Positions 61,321 to 64,000 of a stretch of DNA of 64,000 bases are shown piece after piece; position 1 is the stretch's first letter; each line of letters opens with the position of its first letter. Below the pieces are notes generated by a model that searched no databases, was not told the DNA's origin, and saw nothing but the letters and a program-made list of their open reading frames with translations. The position numbers and the translations under genes were made by a program. Source of the stretch: CBDBDZ01 sp965204215 (GTDB taxonomy: Bacteria > Pseudomonadota > Gammaproteobacteria > Pseudomonadales > GM7GCV1); NCBI GenBank assembly GCA_965204215.1, contig CBDBDZ010000005.1:41279-105278 (forward strand), in the 5' to 3' direction.

Positions 61321-64000
61321 TTAAAACGTATACCTGACAAACAAAGAACCGTTTTCACTATCGGAATCATTGCTGTATTGACCGCCGTAGTGCAGACCAA
61401 ACTCGAAACCATTGGTATTGAACAAGCTCGCGCCAATATCTAAAGTAATGCGATCTTCTTCAGTACTGGTTCCGTCCAACTCAAATAACTGCCCACCAAC
61501 ATTGGCATCCAAACTGGTTATATCTTGGTTAAATTCATGTTGCCAAGCGAGTTTTAACGACGGCACTAACGTCCAGTTGGAGAACTTGCGCTCGCCTTCA
61601 AACAACACTCCAAGTTCAGAACTAAATTCACTGACATCATCATAAGAAACGATTAAATTAACACCACCGCTCTCGGCAAAGTCATCAATACTCAAATCTG
61701 AATAATACAATCCAAGTGACGGTGTAATATTAATACCGCCGGTGTTAAAGCGATAACCGCCATGTAGGTTGATATTCAATAGGTCGCCATCTGTTTGAGC
61801 GCGGGTTAAATCGTCTGTGGCGAAAATACCATTACGTGCCAATTCATAGTCAAGATCACCTGACGATATAAGTCCACCAATAAACCATTGCTTATTCTGG
61901 TAGTCGCCATAGAGCGTGATTTGATCATTGTCAATTTCGATACTATCTTGAGTCAGTCGACGATCGTTAGCATCAGCATCACCTCTTGAAAATGCTACCC
62001 CTAATGTCCATTGACCAAACTTGCGGTCATAACCAATAGACTGTCCATCAAAGTTGAGGTCAAAACCTTGCACGCCATCGCGATCATCTTGATCAAAATC
62101 ACCTGCATGTGCTTGAAACCAAATGCCATTGCGCTTGTTATCTCGATCTTCAACAGCAAATCTATCGCGGATAAGACCGAGAGCTACTTCACTGGTGGCA
62201 CGTGCGCCCTGAGTTAAGGCACCGCTCACGGATGGATTGACTGCCTCAACAACTCCTCCAAAAACAGCAATTTGATCTTCCTCTAGGTTGAACAACAAGT
62301 CTGAAATATTAGCCACTTGGGGAGCGCCAGCGATAATCGCTTGAGCAATTGCATTACCCGCCGCCGCTGTATTTTGTGACGCTATTAAGGTATTAAAATC
62401 GACGACGCCTAGTTCCACATTGCTACCCTCAATTCGAGTATCAACCAATAAGCTGCCATCATTGAATGTGGCGCCATTATCAATAATGGCATCAGCAGTA
62501 ATAATAGTGCCTAGCTGATCGGCAACATTGTCGTCGCTTAATATCACATTGACTGAACTTCCACTATTCAGTGTCACTGAACCATTTTGAGTTAAGCTAC
62601 TTTGACCTGCGATAAACTCCAAACTGCCGTTGGATACCAGTGTTCCATCAATCGTTCGATCACCATTCACCGCAATACTAGAGCCACTTCCTATTGATAC
62701 ATCCACATTATTCAAAACGTCAATCGTCAATTCGGTGTTTAAATTATTAGCGAAGCTCAAACTATCGGATCCATTCAAACTACCAATAAAATTGCCGCCT
62801 AATGTACCGCCTGCTTGAACAAAGTTGATACCAGCGGCAGCACTTGACGCATCTACTGATGCGGTGGCACCTGAAAGATTGCCTGTATTGGTAATAGTTC
62901 CAGAGAACACAACATCCTCAATCAAAATCGCAGCACTGGTTTCTGAACTGATGTCACCAGCGTTACTAATATTACCATTAACCACCACGCCACTTTGTCC
63001 ACTAAACAATCTTACACCTGCAGTTTGACCAGATGACAAAGCATCGCCTCGACCAGCAATCGTTCCATTATTGTCTAATGCAATTGTACGCTCATCGGCA
63101 TCAGCGGCCCCAAGCTGTAATGAAACACCAGAGCCTGAGTTACCTACACCCGCATCAATCATGCCATCATTATAAATTTCAAAGTTGTTAGCCGTTGAAT
63201 CGGCGTACACTGTGCCATTACGTTGGTTGCCTGTGCCAATAATTTGACCACCTGTTTCGTTAACAATCGTCAAACCTGAACCGTCAATGTTCACCGCTCG
63301 GCTGTCTGATGAAATCGTGCCTGCGTTATTGACCGTGCCTGTGTGCTGACCACCGCCTGCGGGTGTGGCGTTGCCTAAGTACAAGCCGTTTTGCGTACCT
63401 GAGATAGTACCGCCTGCGGTGTTGTTAATCGTGCCTTGGAACGATACGCCATTGACCGCTCGAATACCGGCGGTAGTGCCTTGCGTACTCTCTGAATTAA
63501 TCGTACCGCTGTTGATGATTGTGCCAGTAAATACTCCAGCCGTACTGCCGTCTAATACACCGCCCACACGTGTGCGTTCAAGACGGATACCATCACCTGC
63601 GGTTGCCGCACCTGCATCGGCTTGACCACGACCTTGGATGGTGTCTCTATTGTCGATCATAAAATCATTGCCTGCTTCGCTCAACTCTACCGAGAAGCCT
63701 GCACCGTCATTGCCGACACCTGCATCAATGATGCCATCATTATAAATTTCAAAATCACTCGCCGTTGAATCGGCGTACACTGTGCCATTACGTTGATTGC
63801 CTGTGCCGATAATTTGCCCACCTGCTTCGTTAACAATCGTCAACCCTGAGCCGTCAATGTTTACCGCTCGGCTGTCTGATGAGATCGTGCCTGCGTTGTT
63901 GACCGTGCCTGTGTGTTGACCACCGCCTGCGGGTGTGGCGTTGCCTAAGTACAAACCGTTTTGTGTGCCTGAGATAGTACCGCCTGCGGTATTGTTAATC
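61321..64000 (-). CDS. Autotransporter with repetitive passenger, N-terminus outside the window
   Basis: At least 892 codons are visible, open to the window edge. The passenger is built of short beta-helix-like turns (NNAGTISSDSRAVNIDGSGL; NDGIIDAGVGN) with a 190-residue unit present almost twice. The last ~270 residues are an autotransporter beta-barrel (WFQAHAGDFDQDDRDGVQGF; IGYDRKFGQWTLGVAFSRGD) ending in FVRYTF, the expected outer-membrane terminal motif. It is chromosomal, beyond the tRNA. Role: surface adhesion or similar, not determined. Confidence 0.85.
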   Translation of the reverse strand, partial: INNTAGGTISGTQNGLYLGNATPAGGGQHTGTVNNAGTISSDSRAVNIDGSGLTIVNEAGGQIIGTGNQRNGTVYADSTASDFEIYNDGIIDAGVGNDGAGFSVELSEAGNDFMIDNRDTIQGRGQADAGAATAGDGIRLERTRVGGVLDGSTAGVFTGTIINSGTINSESTQGTTAGIRAVNGVSFQGTINNTAGGTISGTQNGLYLGNATPAGGGQHTGTVNNAGTISSDSRAVNIDGSGLTIVNETGGQIIGTGNQRNGTVYADSTANNFEIYNDGMIDAGVGNSGSGVSLQLGAADADERTIALDNNGTIAGRGDALSSGQTAGVRLFSGQSGVVVNGNISNAGDISSETSAAILIEDVVFSGTITNTGNLSGATASVDASSAAAGINFVQAGGTLGGNFIGSLNGSDSLSFANNLNTELTIDVLNNVDVSIGSGSSIAVNGDRTIDGTLVSNGSLEFIAGQSSLTQNGSVTLNSGSSVNVILSDDNVADQLGTIITADAIIDNGATFNDGSLLVDTRIEGSNVELGVVDFNTLIASQNTAAAGNAIAQAIIAGAPQVANISDLLFNLEEDQIAVFGGVVEAVNPSVSGALTQGARATSEVALGLIRDRFAVEDRDNKRNGIWFQAHAGDFDQDDRDGVQGFDLNFDGQSIGYDRKFGQWTLGVAFSRGDADANDRRLTQDSIEIDNDQITLYGDYQNKQWFIGGLISSGDLDYELARNGIFATDDLTRAQTDGDLLNINLHGGYRFNTGGINITPSLGLYYSDLSIDDFAESGGVNLIVSYDDVSEFSSELGVLFEGERKFSNWTLVPSLKLAWQHEFNQDITSLDANVGGQLFELDGTSTEEDRITLDIGASLFNTNGFEFGLHYGGQYSNDSDSENGSLFVRYTF
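63152..64000. repeat. 570-bp tandem repeat in the autotransporter passenger
   Basis: 63152-63430 and 63722-64000 are nearly identical over about 280 bp at a spacing of 570 bp (190 codons), and the second copy continues past the window edge. Differences are a few scattered bases. Confidence 0.85.

Overview
The two flanks look like the chromosome of a gammaproteobacterium: standard code with UGA stops, an elongator tRNA-Met with encoded CCA, a CoA-dependent aromatic catabolism cluster and an autotransporter. I cannot name the species. The ~47 kb between them (13.78-61.03 kb) is an island of two integrative elements sitting at the 3' end of tRNA-Met, which lies on the minus strand at 61019-61095.

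Layout. (1) 1-9.6 kb: IorAB-like 2-oxoacid oxidoreductase, a thioesterase, relics of an Lrp-type regulator and of a ThDP enzyme, then acyl-CoA dehydrogenase, enoyl-CoA hydratase, SDR and a fused 2-aminobenzoyl-CoA monooxygenase/reductase, facing a divergent MarR regulator. Together these suggest breakdown of indolepyruvate/tryptophan or anthranilate as CoA esters (inference). (2) 10.4-13.6 kb: Tat-exported amidase, a truncated amidohydrolase, an MFS transporter. (3) Element A, 13.8-33.9 kb: P4-type integrase at one end, AlpA-type regulator at the other, a surface-protein operon, a mobilization module (relaxase, coupling protein, DnaJ-domain protein, MobC-like protein), methylases, RadC and toxin-antitoxin (TA) pairs. 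(4) Element B, 33.9-61.0 kb: operons of unknown function, five TA pairs, a second RadC, a Dam-type methylase, a TraD-like ATPase, a replication-relaxation protein, a serine recombinase, and an excisionase/integrase pair abutting the tRNA. (5) 61.3-64 kb: autotransporter, running off the window.

The most unusual content is in element A. Several of its genes are intact only if UGA is read as glycine, the genetic code of Absconditabacteria (SR1) and Gracilibacteria (code 25). They include a 783-codon pilin/FecR-type surface protein with 18 in-frame UGA, a DNA methylase with 6, a RadC with 3 and a tyrosine recombinase with 8-10. The UGA codons fall on conserved glycines (K-G-K-G-G-K-D-R in the recombinase, D-F-G-E-W-D in the methylase, V-R-G-T-I-F-G in the FecR domain), and TGG still encodes Trp in the same genes. 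Apart from two genes whose UGA is followed within a few codons by TAA or TAG, every gene I could place in element A ends in TAA or TAG. Element B and the flanks use UGA stops normally. Element A therefore looks like a mobile element assembled in, or moving between, two genetic codes.

A second candidate of interest is the 42.0-46.6 kb cargo operon of element B. It encodes a coiled-coil protein, a six-helix membrane protein, an HExxH protein reached through an A_AAA_AAC slippery site, and a 628-residue protein with nine exact 9-bp repeats. I do not recognise it as any known system.
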